From NCBI GenBank assembly GCA_021292165.1, contig CM037878.1:4340001-4404000 (forward strand): a DNA stretch of 64,000 bases, in the 5' to 3' direction. Both the position numbers and the translations under genes were made by a program. This document shows, piece by piece, positions 1 through 10,846 of the stretch (its first letter is position 1; the number at the start of each line of letters is the position of its first letter). The notes under the pieces are model-generated. The model had not been told where the DNA came from. It did no database searches and saw only the letters and a list, made by a program, of their open reading frames with translations. This DNA comes from Shinisaurus crocodilurus. Taxonomy: Eukaryota; Chordata; Lepidosauria; Squamata; Shinisauridae.

Positions 1-398
1 GTGACATCCCTTCAAATACTGGAAGAGTGCGATCATATCTCCCCTCAGTCTCCTCTTCTGAAGGCTAAACATGCCCAGTTCTTTCAGTCTCTCCTCACAG
101 GGCCTTGTTTCCAGTCCCTTTATCATCCTTGTTGCCCTCCTCTGAACCCTCTCCAGTTTGTCTATGTCCTTCTTAAAGTGTGGTGCCCAGAACTGGACGC
201 AGTACTCAAGATGAGGCCTGACCAGTGCCGAGTAAAGGGGAATGATCACTTCCCGCGATTTGGAAGCTATACTTCTATTAATACAGCCCAAAAAAGCATT
301 TGCCTTCTTTGCAGCCACATCGCATTGCTGGCTCATATTCAGTTTGTGATCTACCACAATTCCAAGATCCTTCTAACTTGTAGTATTGTTGAGCAGCT
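1..398 (-). mobile_element. CR1-type LINE fragment, reverse-transcriptase C-terminal region
   Basis: Read on the minus strand, the sequence encodes a decayed non-LTR retrotransposon C-terminus. The typical blocks occur in order: a [13 protein letters not shown] block, a [10 protein letters not shown] block, an [10 protein letters not shown] block and then [17 protein letters not shown]. The same segment recurs at 11940-12637 (+) and 30860-31245 (-). The copy enters from the left edge, so its 3' part is outside the window. Similarity to the other copies is lost at about 398. Confidence 0.85.
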
Positions 399-1867
399 GT
401 TGCTCCGGGGCGGGGGAATCGGGGAAGGAGGAGGGCATGTCAGAGGCTACTTGCTCCTCTTCTCTTACTCAGGTGTGTTTGGGCTGCACCCGGACCTTGC
501 ACATAAAATAGGGCTAGTCTCCACCCCAGTGAACTTGATTAACAGTCCAGTTGTCCTGCCCTTCCTGGTATTTTAGCACGCTTTTAAGTCTTCAGATTGC
601 TGTTACTCGCCCTGAGCCTAAGCAACAGGCCAGGCTAGGCACTGGAACGAATGAATGCTCCAGCAGAATCAAGTCGCCCGCACGGCCGCCCCTTCCCACC
701 TCTGTCGACTGCAGGGAGACGCCTTCGGGAGGGCTGCGCAGCTCGCATCACGCCCCAGCGCTTCGCTGTTGCTGCAAAGTGATACATGACGAAGAGCTAA
801 GGAAACAGAACATGCCGCCTCTGCCGCCGAGCTGCACTGCAACATCTTTCTTATGTAAATACACTGGCCTGAATATATCCACCTAAGGGCTCCCACAGGT
901 GCCATCCATAACTGCTGTGCCTGTCGCGGCGGAGTACAACATCCCCTCCTCGCTGCCAGTTCCCATTTTTCTAATTGTCGCTACTTTCAGAGTCCCTCCA
1001 ATAAATGCGCTTTAGAGATTCATGACACATCCGGCATTTGGACGGTCGGGAACCCACTGGCAGGGAATGTGGAAAAATCATTATTCCTAATGAAGAAATA
1101 TTGATGACAAAACAGCATTTCTAGGACAGTGTTGAACATAAGTCAACAGTCTAACAAGATTTCCATTCTCAGCCCTTGCATCCCCTCTCCTATCCGTCCG
1201 CAGCTTCATTATCTGACACACACAGCGTTCTGGTTATGGATTTCCTTTCCGGTAGAAGGCCATCCAGGACCAAAATTTAATCTTTTACGACTTTCTGCTC
1301 TCAAGACAGCTATCTGACAGCCAGGGATAAGGATATTTGGGACAACGTGTTCTTCAAAAAAGAAAAAAGGAAGAAGAGTAGTGCTAGATTTTAAAAATTA
1401 TTATTATTGTTGTTGTTGTATGTTTCAATTGTGCAATGTGATCTTAGAAGTCAAGCTTTCCAGTATTGTTGGAAGGCCTTCACAGTGGTGACATTTTTCA
1501 TGTCATGGTAGGGAGGGGTGGCCAGGATCCAGCAAGGGTCAGAACTTGTGCTGTGGACAATACATTTGGCTCCAGTAAACAGGTTTGGCAAGTTCTTGTA
1601 TTGTTTCAGAAACCTGCAAGATCTGTTTTACCAGAGACAACACACAAAATAAAAGGGTGCAGATGCCATAGGAAAGGATACCTCTCTCTCAAATCGCTTT
1701 CAGCTCTCTAAAAAACTATTGACTCCAACCTAAGGACCCAAGTATTATTATTTCTTCAGATGTGCAATGCAGAAAACATGTTTTGCATCCCCGGTCTAGG
1801 AATTACATCTGCACCAGTCAGTTTTAACTATGGTAAATGCTAACCAGTTTTTTTGTTTGTTTGTTTT
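399..1867. other. Intronic stretch with no recognised element
   Basis: I see no exon, RNA gene or repeat that I can name. The part at about 560-1130 has mixed composition and an AT-rich block near 1070-1130 with TAAT-like cores, compatible with non-coding regulatory sequence. That is only an impression from composition. Confidence 0.4.
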
Positions 1868-2019
1868 TTTTACTCTGGTTTTATTCTGTTTTAAACTTTA
1901 ACCGTTTTATATCATGTCTTGTGTTGTATTTTAGGGTTTTAATTTTTGTGAACGGCCCAGAGAGCTTTGGCTATTGGGCAGTATAGAAATGTAATAAATA
2001 AATAAGTAAATAAATAAAA
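1868..2019 (+). mobile_element. L2-type LINE 3' tail, family A
   Basis: The fragment has the 3' end signature shared by many copies here: GCCCAGAGAGCTTTGGC, then TATTGGGC, then a (TAAATAAA)n tail. The same tail occurs at 14352-14540, 25610-26420, 32396-32940, 47205-47660 and, inverted, at 56600-57955. The copy is heavily 5'-truncated and only non-coding 3' sequence remains. Confidence 0.75.
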
Positions 2020-2040
2020 CCTCTTTAAAAACCTCTTGGA

Positions 2041-2570
2041 ATTTGGTTGAATGAGCAATGGGATCCTAATAATGCAATAAAAGTTAGAACAGAGATGGCC
2101 CAGAGTAGCTTTTTTAAGATGAAAAATGTAATAGGTAACAAAAACTTAAAATTAGTCTTGAGAATGTGCGTTGTATGGTGTTACGTATTTTCAGTTATAG
2201 TATATGGCATGGAATCATGGACTTTATTTATTTATTATACTTATTAATCGCCCATCTGGCCGGTCACCTTTAACACAGACTACCATAAAAATATAGAAGC
2301 ATTTGAAATGTGGATTTATCGCAGGATGTTATGAATTTCATGGACTGAAAGGGTGACTAACAAAGAAGTATTACAGAGAATGTATGAAAATCAAGAAATT
2401 ATAAAAGACATATAATGAAGAAAACTAGAATATTTTGGTCATATAGTGACAAATGAAAAATAGAGACTGTTGCAGCTGATTATACAAGGGAAACTAAATG
2501 GGGGAAAAGTGTAGGAAGAAGAAGGTCTTGGCTGAAAAACCTTAAGGAATGGGTTGGGGGCAATACAGAG
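2041..2570 (+). mobile_element. BovB/RTE-like LINE, decayed C-terminal end
   Basis: The plus-strand reading, through several stops, resembles the C-terminal part of BovB-type reverse transcriptases. It shows a VYGMESWTL block, a FEMWIYRRML block, ISWTERVTNKEVL, an EYFGHIV block and GRRRSWLKNL near the end. The frame is broken, so this is a dead copy. A 40-odd bp L2 tail is inserted between the ESWTL block and the following NIEAFEMW block. Identification rests on motif recognition. Confidence 0.7.
2228..2269 (-). mobile_element. Minute L2 family B tail inserted in the BovB copy
   Basis: The sequence reads, inverted, GGTGACCGGCCAGATGGGC followed by ATTAATAA and a TAAATAAA tail, the 3' end of L2 family B (compare 48263-48604 and 59650-60147). 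It splits the BovB coding remnant within the codons after ESWTL. A short CTTTA-like duplication flanks it. Only the last 40-odd bases of the parent element were copied. Confidence 0.7.
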
Positions 2571-2806
2571 AGACAGTGTGGCATAGTGGTTAGAGTGCTG
2601 GACTGGGACTTGGGAGATCCGGGTTCTATTCCCCGCTTGGCCATGAAACTTACTGGGTGACTTTGGGCCAATCACGGGCTCTCAGCCTAACCTACCTCAC
2701 AGGGTTATTGTGAGGATAAAATGGAGAGGAGGATTATGTAAGCCGCCTTGGGTTCCTTGCAGGAAAAAAGGTGGGGTATATAATATTATAAATAAATAAT
2801 ACAACA
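2569..2806 (+). mobile_element. tRNA-derived SINE (MIR/CORE-like organisation)
   Basis: The head looks like a tRNA with an A-box-like GTGGCATAGTGGTTAGAGTG and a B-box-like GGTTCTATTCC. The body carries the GGTGACTTTGGGCCAATCAC block and a tail TAAGCCGCCTTGGGTTCCTT ending in a TAAATAAA run. An inverted copy lies at 29301-29562 and a truncated one at 47893-48075. The order of tRNA head, core and LINE-like tail is that of CORE-SINE/MIR-type elements. Confidence 0.85.
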
Positions 2807-4286
2807 TAATTGTTTAGAGTGGCCATATCTAAAGACGGTTTAGCCATGACGACGTCCAACCTCTGGTAGGAGAGGAATGAGAAGAAGAAAAACCTCTGGT
2901 TTCAAACCTTGGTTAAGATGAGGGGCCTGGTTGGCATTAACCATGGTTAGTGCCATTGATGTAACTCTAAACCATGGTTAAGACCAACAAGAGAAGACAG
3001 AGGTAGAATTAGCACTAGAAGGGAGGGAAGGGAAGGGAAGAAAGGGTGCTCAGATTGCAAAGCAGCAGCAGTAGGTTTCCATTTGTCTTCCCTAGCCCTT
3101 AGCTCCTACTTCCTCTTGCCTGCTCCTTGGCCTGGCGTGCCACCTCTAAGGCCCACTTCTCATTGAGGTAGTCAGCCTGTGACTGGGCTGTACCACATCA
3201 GACTGCAGGTGGGGGCTCACATGATCCTTCTCTGTCTAAAACGTGCCCTGCACACACACGCAGAGCTATCATGTCAGGAAGATGGCTAGGCAAGAGCTCT
3301 TCTGCACGACATGCTGGTTTTCTCTTTGCAGGGTGCAGGAGGCTGCATGAGAGGAGCATTCCATCATGAGACACCCCTGCTTGCAGTCCAAAGTGGCACA
3401 GCCCAGACCAAGAATGACCGCTTCAATGACTACGAGGCCTGAATGGACTCAGTTGCAGCCTCTGGGCTACAGACACAGTCAAGTTACCAGTCCATCTGGT
3501 TCATGACCATCTCCTGATCGCAGACAATTTTCCGGTGTCGATATGGGTGGTGATGCTGACGTGCATGGGTTTTCTTTTCAGAGGAAAAGTTTGCTCTATT
3601 CATTCCAAAATATTTCAACCATAGCATGTTTTTTTTTCCATTTGCGGGGAGCAGGGGAAAGCATTTCATCCAGTGAGGAAAAATGCATCAGACTGCGAAC
3701 GCCTCTCATGACAATGGCCTTCTGATATCTCATCCTCTATTCCCTGTGCCATTTCAAAATTATCTGTGCATCGTCTCCTTCTCAAAGGAAAAGGGGTGCC
3801 TGCGTGGGAGGGGAGGAGAGGGGAAAGAGAGACCGAGCGCCAAGAACAAGAAACGCCAAACGGAAGCATGTCCTCCCTGCAAACGGCAATGCTGATTGTC
3901 AGACTGAAAAGCAACCAATTTTTTAAATGACAAGTTACCCGTTTTCATAACAAGGGCGCATTATCCAGCTTTTTGAGTGTGATAGCAGATTCCAGTATCC
4001 AGTAGATACATCTGATTAATACCTCTGGTGATTGTCAAGTCAGACGGCTGAGCATACTTCTTGCCTGCCCGTTTTTATTTCCCCGGGATTCTCTTGTCTG
4101 GATGGTTTCCCCCCTCAGCAGGCTCCATAGGAAAAGAAAGGCTTTGCAGCCAGAGTCCGACTTCAACTTTACACGTGAGAAAACAAGACAGAGCTGAAGG
4201 CAACAAAGAGAAGTTTGGATTCTGGCCTTCACTGATGTGAGTGGGGCAAAACAAGTAGCCTCGTTCCATATTTCAGAACAATTTGT

Positions 4287-4492
4287 TGAGGAGGTTCCAT
4301 AGCTCAGAGGCTGAGGCCCTGCTTTGCATGGAGAAGGTCCCAGGTTCACTCCCCAGAATCTCCCCAGTGAAAGAAAGGTGCTCAGGTAGAACGTGGAGTG
4401 CCACCAGCAGCCAGGAGTGGGCAGCACTGGGCTGGATGGATCCAGTGATCTGACTCGGCACAGCAGGCAGGCGGCAGCTTCATGTGTTCATG
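4287..4492 (+). mobile_element. tRNA-headed SINE, second family
   Basis: An A-box-like CCATAGCTCAGAGGCTGAGG and a B-box-like CAGGTTCACTCCCC are followed by a body with GGGCTGGATGGATCC and GATCTGACTCGGCAC, then a GGCAGCTTCATGTGTTC end. The same family occurs at 15225-15455 (-), 17607-17830 (+), 43107-43305 (+), 48160-48690 (-) and 56440-56595 (-). It is not a functional tRNA gene: the cloverleaf cannot be completed. Confidence 0.75.
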
Positions 4493-4559
4493 GCTTCTTC
4501 CTTTTCTTGCCCTCTCTCTACTTGGTACTAGGGCTTTGTGCCTTACCTGTGTGGCCTCC

Positions 4560-4645
4560 TCCTGTGGCCCAGTGTGGGAAGGAGGATGCTGGACTACAGA
4601 GGCTCTTGGTCTGATCCAGCAGGGCAGTGCTTGTGTCCTTAGAAA
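4560..4645 (+). mobile_element. SINE 3' fragment
   Basis: The fragment contains GGATGCTGGACTACAGAGGC followed by CTTGGTCTGATCCAGCAGGG and a TGTGTCCTTAG end. This resembles the 3' half of tRNA-headed SINEs of this genome. It sits just downstream of the copy ending at 4492 and may be a second, truncated insertion. Confidence 0.5.
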
Positions 4646-5040
4646 TGGCTATGCATTAAGATGCGTCTCCTGCCCTGTTTCTGAAGAGGAAAAGAACAAA
4701 GACCAGGATCCCAGACAATTTTTAGAAAGCCTTTATATTTCCTTTGAACAGCAAGCCTCCTTCTTCCCCAATATTGCATCTTAACCTGGTTTTGAAAGTC
4801 TCTTCCACTTCAAACAAAGTTTGCCATGCAGCCAGAGGGGCCAGCTGTTTGCAGAGCAGAAGCCCCAGAGCTCCCCTGGGTATGCAGGAAACAGTTGTGC
4901 AGTCAGTTGGATCTCAGCCAAAGTCTTCCATGGCTTCAGGGTCGGAATGTCTGAAACGGCTCTGAGGATTTTGCCAGCCTTGATAGCTCGCAGAATGAAT
5001 TTCCCTCAAAACTCTTCCCAGTGTATTTTGCCCAAACCAG

Positions 5041-5068
5041 GTGTGTGTGTGTGTGTGTGTGTGTGTGT
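5041..5068. repeat. (GT)14 microsatellite
   Basis: Uninterrupted GT dinucleotide run, seen directly. Confidence 0.95.
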
Positions 5069-5400
5069 TCCAGCTCAAATTTTGCTGCAGGTAAAATCTG
5101 ATTCAGATCTATTGTAGGGCATTGCTGGGTGCCCTGAAGGAGGGTTCCAAATATGACAGGAAACACTAACACCCCCTCTTCATGACTCCAGATGCTGCTG
5201 TTGGGCTGTTAGGTCGGTGGATACTTCAGGGTGAGCGGGCTTCGAAGACACACAGGTGTCCACTACAGGTGTGTGAACGACTCTGAGAAATGCAGCACCC
5301 TCTTAGCTTCCACTGGGGAAATTTAAGGAGAGAAAAAGAAGACTTCCTTCACATAACGCATAATCAAGCTGTTGAACTCATTGCTACAGGATGTTGTGAA

Positions 5401-5806
5401 TAGGGACATATGGGAAATTCATTTCAGTTTGTTTTTCATCAGGATTTACCCAGTTTGCACCATCCAGACCAAACATGGACTTGGACGCAATCTGCAGTTG
5501 AAGTCGATACATTTCTGAGCTTGCAATGTGTTTTGCTGACCCGCAAAAAACTGCATTCGACAACATGCGTATAATTTGAAAAAAATGCATAATTTGGAAA
5601 AATGCTTTAATCAACAGAGAAGAATGCATACATTTCAAAGATGCACACAACCGATGCATATATTTGGGGGTGGGGAGGCACAAAAATACTCACCGATTTT
5701 CATGCAGAAAGAAAAAAAAAACAAAGCTCACAATCTGATATGGATTTGAGTCAGAACAAGCTTCGAGATGGAACTGGGAGAACGTTTCCTGATTAGCACA
5801 TTCCTG
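5401..5806 (-). mobile_element. Foldback hAT-like MITE, TAGGGATG-end family
   Basis: The ends are TAGGGACATATG and GATTAGCACATTCCTG (inverted, CAGGAATGTGCTAATC). They are flanked by 8-bp direct repeats GTTGTGAA (5393-5400) and GTTGTGAT (5807-5814), 7 of 8 matching. The body repeats blocks seen at 33126-33544, 34410-34819 and 48845-49229, including a GGATTTACCCAGTTTGCACC block and repeated ATGCATA/TTTGAAAAA motifs. No transposase frame remains. The 8-bp duplication supports assignment to hAT. Confidence 0.75.
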
Positions 5807-6311
5807 GTTGTGATGGCAGTGAGCATAAGCGGCTTTACAAAGGGACTAGAAGAATACTGAAAAGGAAGCCTGTTGGTTAGCCATGGTGATCAGGAGCATA
5901 AGCTACATGCTCAGAAACAGCATTCCTCTGAGCACCAGATGCTCGCATCAACTGTAGGAGATGGATATTATCTGCACGGCCTGTGTCCAAACCTTCCTGT
6001 GGCATTTGGCCAGCCATTAACCAAAACAGAAAGGTGAACATGGTGAGAAAGAAGTCGGGGCTGGTTGTCCTTACACAACATGGGGAGAAGATAAGACAGG
6101 CAAATAGATTAGTGAAGATGGGCAGTCTCGCTGAAGCTGGGACTGCAGAGCTGGGCTCGAGTCAGTGGCTTTCTGCAATGACTTGACCTCTGTTGAGGGG
6201 GTGGCTGCAATGCCCCCCTCTGGCCATCTGCAGTGATGGCGCTGCAACGCAGCAAATCGAAGCCCATGCGCTGCCTCCTCCAGCAAGTGTCTATGGTTGC
6301 GCAAAGACTGA

Positions 6312-6447
6312 GGGCTTGGTCAGAAGCAGATTTCAAATAAACTTTCGGAAGAACTTCCTCATGGAGTCGAACAGAGTGCCTCGGAAGGTGGCGGACTCTT
6401 CCCCATTGGAGAGCTTAAAACGGAGACTGGGTGACCGCCTATCGGGA
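6312..6447 (+). mobile_element. CR1-like LINE C-terminal fragment
   Basis: The plus-strand frame gives INFRKNFL, then a VPRKVADSSPLESLKRRLGD block. These are the equivalents of the IRKNFLTV, LPREVVGSPTLEAFK and LDRHL blocks in the other CR1 copies. It is a divergent subfamily. A hairpin-MITE half abuts it on the right. Confidence 0.65.
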
Positions 6448-6519
6448 TGCTACGCTGGCTAGGGCATGCTGGGAGTTGTAGGCCAAAAACATCTGGGGAC
6501 CCAAGGTTGGAGAACACTG
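6448..6519. mobile_element. Hairpin hAT MITE, half copy
   Basis: This is the right arm only of the hairpin family described at 27654-27788, running from the central GCTGGCT to the terminal GGAGAACACTG. The left arm is absent. The missing arm suggests loss by deletion at the hairpin centre. Confidence 0.85.
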
Positions 6520-7082
6520 TCCTAAGTGGTGTTACCAATGAAACCTTCATGGTAAACTTAGTGGCTATTTCCCTGGCCAGAATATTTTCCTGCCAATTAC
6601 CCCTTCCAGACGTGAACTGGTCTTTCAATAAACTGGCATCCCGCCTTGCTGCTCCAATCTCGCCAGACACTTCCTTGTCCACTAGCTCACTGTCAGCTTC
6701 CTAAGGAAAACACACTCCAATGCTGACAGCTCGGCAGGCTTATGCCATTTCCCTTTCTAATGTTTATTGGCTCAGACTCTATTCCCTCAAGTCCGAGAGC
6801 ATCGTGGCTAATTTCCATCAAACAAAGCTTCAGCGATGTGGGTCGGTGGGAGCCACGTCTGATGTGGATGCCCCGCTTCTGAACTCATCCTCCAACCCTT
6901 TTGGGCAGAGGCGAACTGAGAGGATATTTGCAGTGTGGAGTAGGCAGCCGGGAAAGGCGTGGGACTCTGTAGAAGTGTGTGGAGTAGCTTGCTGGCCACC
7001 ATTAAAGTCACGTTTGGGTGAAGAACGGTTGGGGTCAAAAGACACTTTAAGTCCCCACATGAAGGACACCAATCAAAAGCAG

Positions 7083-7510
7083 GGATGAGGGGAAATTTGT
7101 TCAGTTTGCATTTTTGTAAGAATTTACTGAATTTGTCACTTTCAAACCACTCTGCAAACCAAAACTCAGCCTTCGAAATTTGCACTTCTCCGAATTTTTG
7201 CAACTGAGTTCGCCAGTCAAAACATGCATACAAAAATCCGTATATTAGGAAACATAACATTAAAAAATGCACTGTATTCAGAAAATTGCTTGCAAAAAAG
7301 GTAAAAATGCAAACAAAAATGCATGTATTAGGAAATGTGCACAAAAATGCTTATGAATTTTCATGCAAACTTTAAAAAAAAATCTCAAAGTTCAGGGCAA
7401 ACCAAACTTAAGACTACAGATATTCGCAAATATAGACATTTGTGATGAACCAAACATGATTGGAAAAAATGAGGCACTGAGGGAAACCAAAATTGACAGA
7501 TTCATCCATC
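7083..7510. mobile_element. Probable foldback element related to the TAGGGATG family
   Basis: The ends GGGATGAGG and, inverted, GGATGGATGAATC, together with repeated ATGCATA, TTTGCAAAAA and GCACAAAAATGC motifs, match the style of the TAGGGATG foldback elements. No clear target duplication was found, so the borders are approximate. Confidence 0.45.
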
Positions 7511-7606
7511 CATAATTGAAAATAGAGATGGCTCATTCCCAAAATCAGTTGGCCTTTTTGAGTATTCAAGTGGAATGTTTGAAAAATTGAGCGGGGGTGT
7601 TAATGT

Positions 7607-7752
7607 CAGTGCTTTTTTTCTGGAGAAAAAGGTACCAGAACTCTTGGATTACATTTCCTCGGGAGTAGATGGCGATTAAATTGTAATGCAATTAATAGAA
7701 GAAAAGGTGCTGGAACTCAGTTCCGGTGAGTTCCACCAGAAAAAAAGCCCTG
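7607..7752. mobile_element. hAT-type MITE, CAGTGCTTTTTTTCTGG family
   Basis: The terminal inverted repeats are CAGTGCTTTTTTTCTGG and CCAGAAAAAAAGCCCTG. Exact 8-bp direct repeats GTTAATGT lie at 7599-7606 and 7753-7760. A near-identical second copy is at 30257-30403. At 146 bp there is no coding capacity, so it is a non-autonomous element. Confidence 0.92.
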
Positions 7753-7879
7753 GTTAATGTTAACCACCTTTGCCTTCACCATTCCTTCTTCAAGCCTCCA
7801 ACCTCTGCCACTCCCCATAATCTTAATGATCTGCTATCCCCAGACTCTAGGGCCGCTAACAACAGTGGAGCAGTTAAAC

Positions 7880-8085
7880 TACAAACCAAATAAAACCATC
7901 TGAAAACCCAAAATGCAATATTTAAAACATTTGGGTAAATAAAGCGAGGTTTTGCCTGGCATCTACATGATAACCAGGTTGGTGCTTGGGAGGGCATCCC
8001 ATAACTGGGGCACCACATCCAAAAGAGTCTTCTCCCTGGTTGATATCTACCTTGTCGCTGAAGGAGGAGGCTGTGACGAGTGACA
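7880..8085 (-). mobile_element. L2-type LINE C-terminal relic
   Basis: The minus strand gives an EKTLLDVVPQLWDALPS-like reading, the L2 pattern of an aromatic/proline block followed by LW-x2-LP. It continues into AT-rich 3' sequence with TTTTATTTGG. It is decayed and truncated at both ends; the assignment is tentative. Confidence 0.5.
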
Positions 8086-8279
8086 ACACGGTCCTTACAC
8101 TTTAGGACACGCCACATAAACCCTTCTCAGGCTAAGCACCAACACTTAAAAACCTGAGGGGAGGGTCAAATGAAACCTTTCCCCTACCAGTGAGGGAAAA
8201 GATTAATACTGGTTATTAAGGATCTATTTTAAATTTATGATACTGTGGGTACAAAGGTGTGTGTGTGTGTAGATTTAAC

Positions 8280-8720
8280 AGTAATGCAGGTTAATAACGC
8301 CAAGCTGACACGTAGGATTTGGGTAGCAAACAAAATAAAAATAAGTTTATTTTAATTCTCAAAATCTTGGTTCCAGAAAATAACTTTAAAGCTGCCTACA
8401 CCAAACACTTTGTAATTAACCTAAGTCCCTATAACTCCAGATACTTTCACTCTTCTGACAAGCACGGATTTCTCTCAAAACTCCTGGCAGACAAGACACG
8501 ATTAACTCAACTAACCTAACTCCCCAACTCCCAACACACTCTCTCAACACTCCAACACACTAACTCCCAACACCAACTCCCAACTCACTAACTCTGACAT
8601 CACTCAAACACTCCTTATATACTCCTCCCTCCCCTTTCCAAGACATCACAAACCACACCCACTCAGTTCAACATTCTATGCTCACTAGACATACTAATGC
8701 AGACATACACCAGGGAACTG
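8280..8720 (-). mobile_element. Possible solo LTR, minus orientation
   Basis: On the minus strand a TATA-like TATATAA (8621-8615) lies about 265 bases upstream of an AATAAA polyadenylation signal (8351-8346). This is the spacing of an LTR with U3, R and U5. Between them lies a low-complexity run of AACTCCCAACAC-like repeats. No internal retroviral or Gypsy coding sequence flanks it. I could not fix TG/CA ends or a target duplication, so the borders are guesses. Confidence 0.4.
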
Positions 8721-9233
8721 AATTATGGGGTTACGCCACAGAGGCCCACGGAGAAAGGATGTCTGCAGATGATCTGAAAGTACAGGCAGATTGGCACGGC
8801 TGGGCTGGTGTGAGGATGTGGGATCACTTTATGTACACCATCGTAAGATCCAAGGAGGAAGAGTGGAATTCACGCACTATGCATATATAAAAGAATAACT
8901 CAAGTCTTTTGTTTTGCAGCATTGCAGAGATAAAAACTTTGGGGAGGCACATAGTCCAGCTCTTTCCTGGGACTGTACTACCTTAAAGAAGCTGCATTTT
9001 CCATGTGCAACCATATTGGCAAACAGGGGAGCAGACAAAGGCTTCTCAGTGATGTTTTAGTTTAGCAAGTGTAGGGAGTTTGGTTTCAAACAAGCAATCC
9101 CCACCATATGCATTTCTGAGGTAGGACCATCCCATGCAGGACGATACAACTCACACAAGTAGTTTCTCTCCCTCCATCCTGGTCACTCGGATATGCCAAA
9201 CATTGTGATTGTTGTGGAAATATGTAACACGAC

Positions 9234-9871
9234 TAGGGATGTGTCGACATTGGGAAACCTGGCTCGTTTGAGCTCGACGGACTTCCTGCCTGCTTCCGAC
9301 CCGATGATTGGAAGCGATCCAAGTTGGGTGTTCTCTGCAGACTTCTGTCTCTGAGACGGGCCGCAGTTTGCACATCTTTTTTTAAGCGCTAAGGAAATTA
9401 TGCGCAAATTGCGTGAGGTTACGCGAATTCTGTATAGTTGCGCAAGTTGCGTAACTTCACGCAATTTGTGTACATCGGGGTATTTTAATGTTTTCTGCAA
9501 CTATGCACCTGAAAAGCACGTGGATCTAGCGCAATTTCTGTAAAATCGGCTGGTTTTCTATAAATCACGCTAGATCCATGTGCTTTTTGGGTGCTTATTT
9601 GTGTAAAACATACAAAATACCCCAATTGACGCAAATTGCATAAGGTCACGCAATTTGCGCAGCTTTACGCAATTTGCACAAATTTCCTTAGCGTTTAAAA
9701 AAAGGTGTGCAAACTGCAGCCCATCTCAGAGGCGGGTCTGTGAGCTGCCTCGACTCTCTTCATAGCAAGTCGGTGCCAGTGCAGGGCTGGCAAACCAGAA
9801 CCTGCCGGAGGACAGAATCATGAAAATCTGTCAGATTTTCACCCCCCTATCAGATTCCTCACACACCCCTA
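9234..9871. mobile_element. Long foldback element with TAGGGATGTG ends
   Basis: The outer ends are TAGGGATGTG and CACACCCCTA. Inside, two arms of about 200 bp are inverted copies of each other. They meet near 9548 and carry paired motifs such as CGCTAAGGAAAT, GGGGTATTTT, AAAAGCAC and GATCTAGCG. No long reading frame exists. The arms differ at many positions, so the copy is old. I could not see a convincing 8-bp duplication. It most likely belongs with the hAT-like foldback group. Confidence 0.7.
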
Positions 9872-10229
9872 GTATATACACATCTTCAAAGCCACACATA
9901 CACGGGTCTGGAACCCTGGCTCATTTGGGTCTCCTGGTTGCATGCACACACACACGTACCAAGTTCAGATGTCACGGGTTTGCTGTGGAAATGCCACTGT
10001 AACCAGCATTTCTTGCAGTAATGGTAACATATGAAGCTGCCGCAAAGGACCGTGTGCTTATTAGTGACTGAATCACCCCAGAAGGAACCCGAGTAACTAT
10101 CAGCTTCCTCTCATCTCTCAAACACAGCAGTATCTCATACCGAGCATCTGAAAAACAGCGCGCTGAGTGAAACCGAAGTCCTGGGCAAGAGGAATGCTGC
10201 CATGTAAGCAAAGACTACTACTAACGGAC

Positions 10230-10640
10230 CCGTCGAATGACCTTTCCTAAGCCAGCTGGGCTTTTCAAATGTAATTATTTGGACCAAATTATTTTCATGA
10301 CTTAATACAATGCCTTGAAGCTTTCCAGCAAGGTTAATTAGATCCCTCCATTCAAAACCTATCTGTTCTCAACTGACTTTTAATATGCTGTGATGCAGCT
10401 TTCTAAATCTGACCTAATGATATGATTAGCGGGCGGCTATCTGGCCTGCTACGATTACCATGGCATTGAATCCCCTGGCAGAAAATGTTTAATGCAAATT
10501 AGAGTCAATGTCATTGGCCCCATTCTCTCTCTCTCTCTCTCTGTTTTTGTTTTCTGGCTGATCGCCATGCCACATGGCCTGGTGGCTTGTGTGATCTACA
10601 GTCCTGAACTGAACAAAACTGGAACATAGACGTGGCCAAG
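10230..10640. other. Candidate conserved non-coding sequence
   Basis: This repeat-free, AT-rich stretch lies about 250 bp from the LPP pre-LIM exon on the intron side. It carries many homeodomain-like TAAT/ATTA cores, an octamer-like ATGCAAAT at about 10494 and GATTAGC. A CT run (10527-10542) interrupts it. Function is inferred from composition only. Confidence 0.3.
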
Positions 10641-10642
10641 TG

Positions 10643-10735
10643 CAGTCTTCCCCAACCTGGTTGGGAAGCAACGGCTGGCTGAGGGATGCTGGTGGGAGTT
10701 GTGGTCCAACACATCTGGAGGGCCCCAGTCTGGCC
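10643..10735. mobile_element. hAT-like MITE, CCCCAACCTGG family
   Basis: It begins with CTTCCCCAACCTGG and ends with GTCCAACACATCTGGAGGGC. Decayed inverted halves surround a GGAGTTGTGGTCC block. Relatives are at 18025-18105, 35787-35880, 41826-41973, 46799-46912, 48677-48790 and 62432-62560. The copy is degraded. Confidence 0.6.
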
Positions 10736-10846
10736 CAGTGCATCTGCTAAGACAGTTAATATTTTTCTCTCCATGGTGCACCACTCACCTATAGAACTCT
10801 GCCACCAGAGGCCCCCCAAAGGAACAAGTGACAACCTGGTACTTAC

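Larger units (their letters stand above)
1..10846 (-). other. LPP: LPP intron after the pre-LIM exon (partial)
   Basis: This is intron sequence downstream, in gene sense, of the exon at 10847-10970. It opens with the donor GTAAGT at 10846-10841 and runs off the left edge of the window. I looked on the minus strand for the LIM1 exon, which should have a C-x2-C pattern directly after the conserved EYFG, and found none, so the LIM exons lie further left. The sequence holds scattered LINE, SINE, LTR and hAT-like elements listed separately. I recognise nothing in 2810-4280, 4650-5040, 5815-6310, 6525-7080 or 8730-9230. Confidence 0.9.

Noticed and set aside
2569..2645. Possible tRNA gene
   Set aside because: A- and B-box-like words are present but the cloverleaf is incomplete and the sequence continues into a SINE body and tail.
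6808..7344. 178-codon minus-strand frame
   Set aside because: Half lies in a foldback element and half in unremarkable DNA. No domain or host-protein similarity recognised.
1..10846. Search for LPP LIM-domain exons
   Set aside because: No minus-strand reading with the paired C-x2-C and H/C spacing of LIM domains was found next to a splice acceptor.
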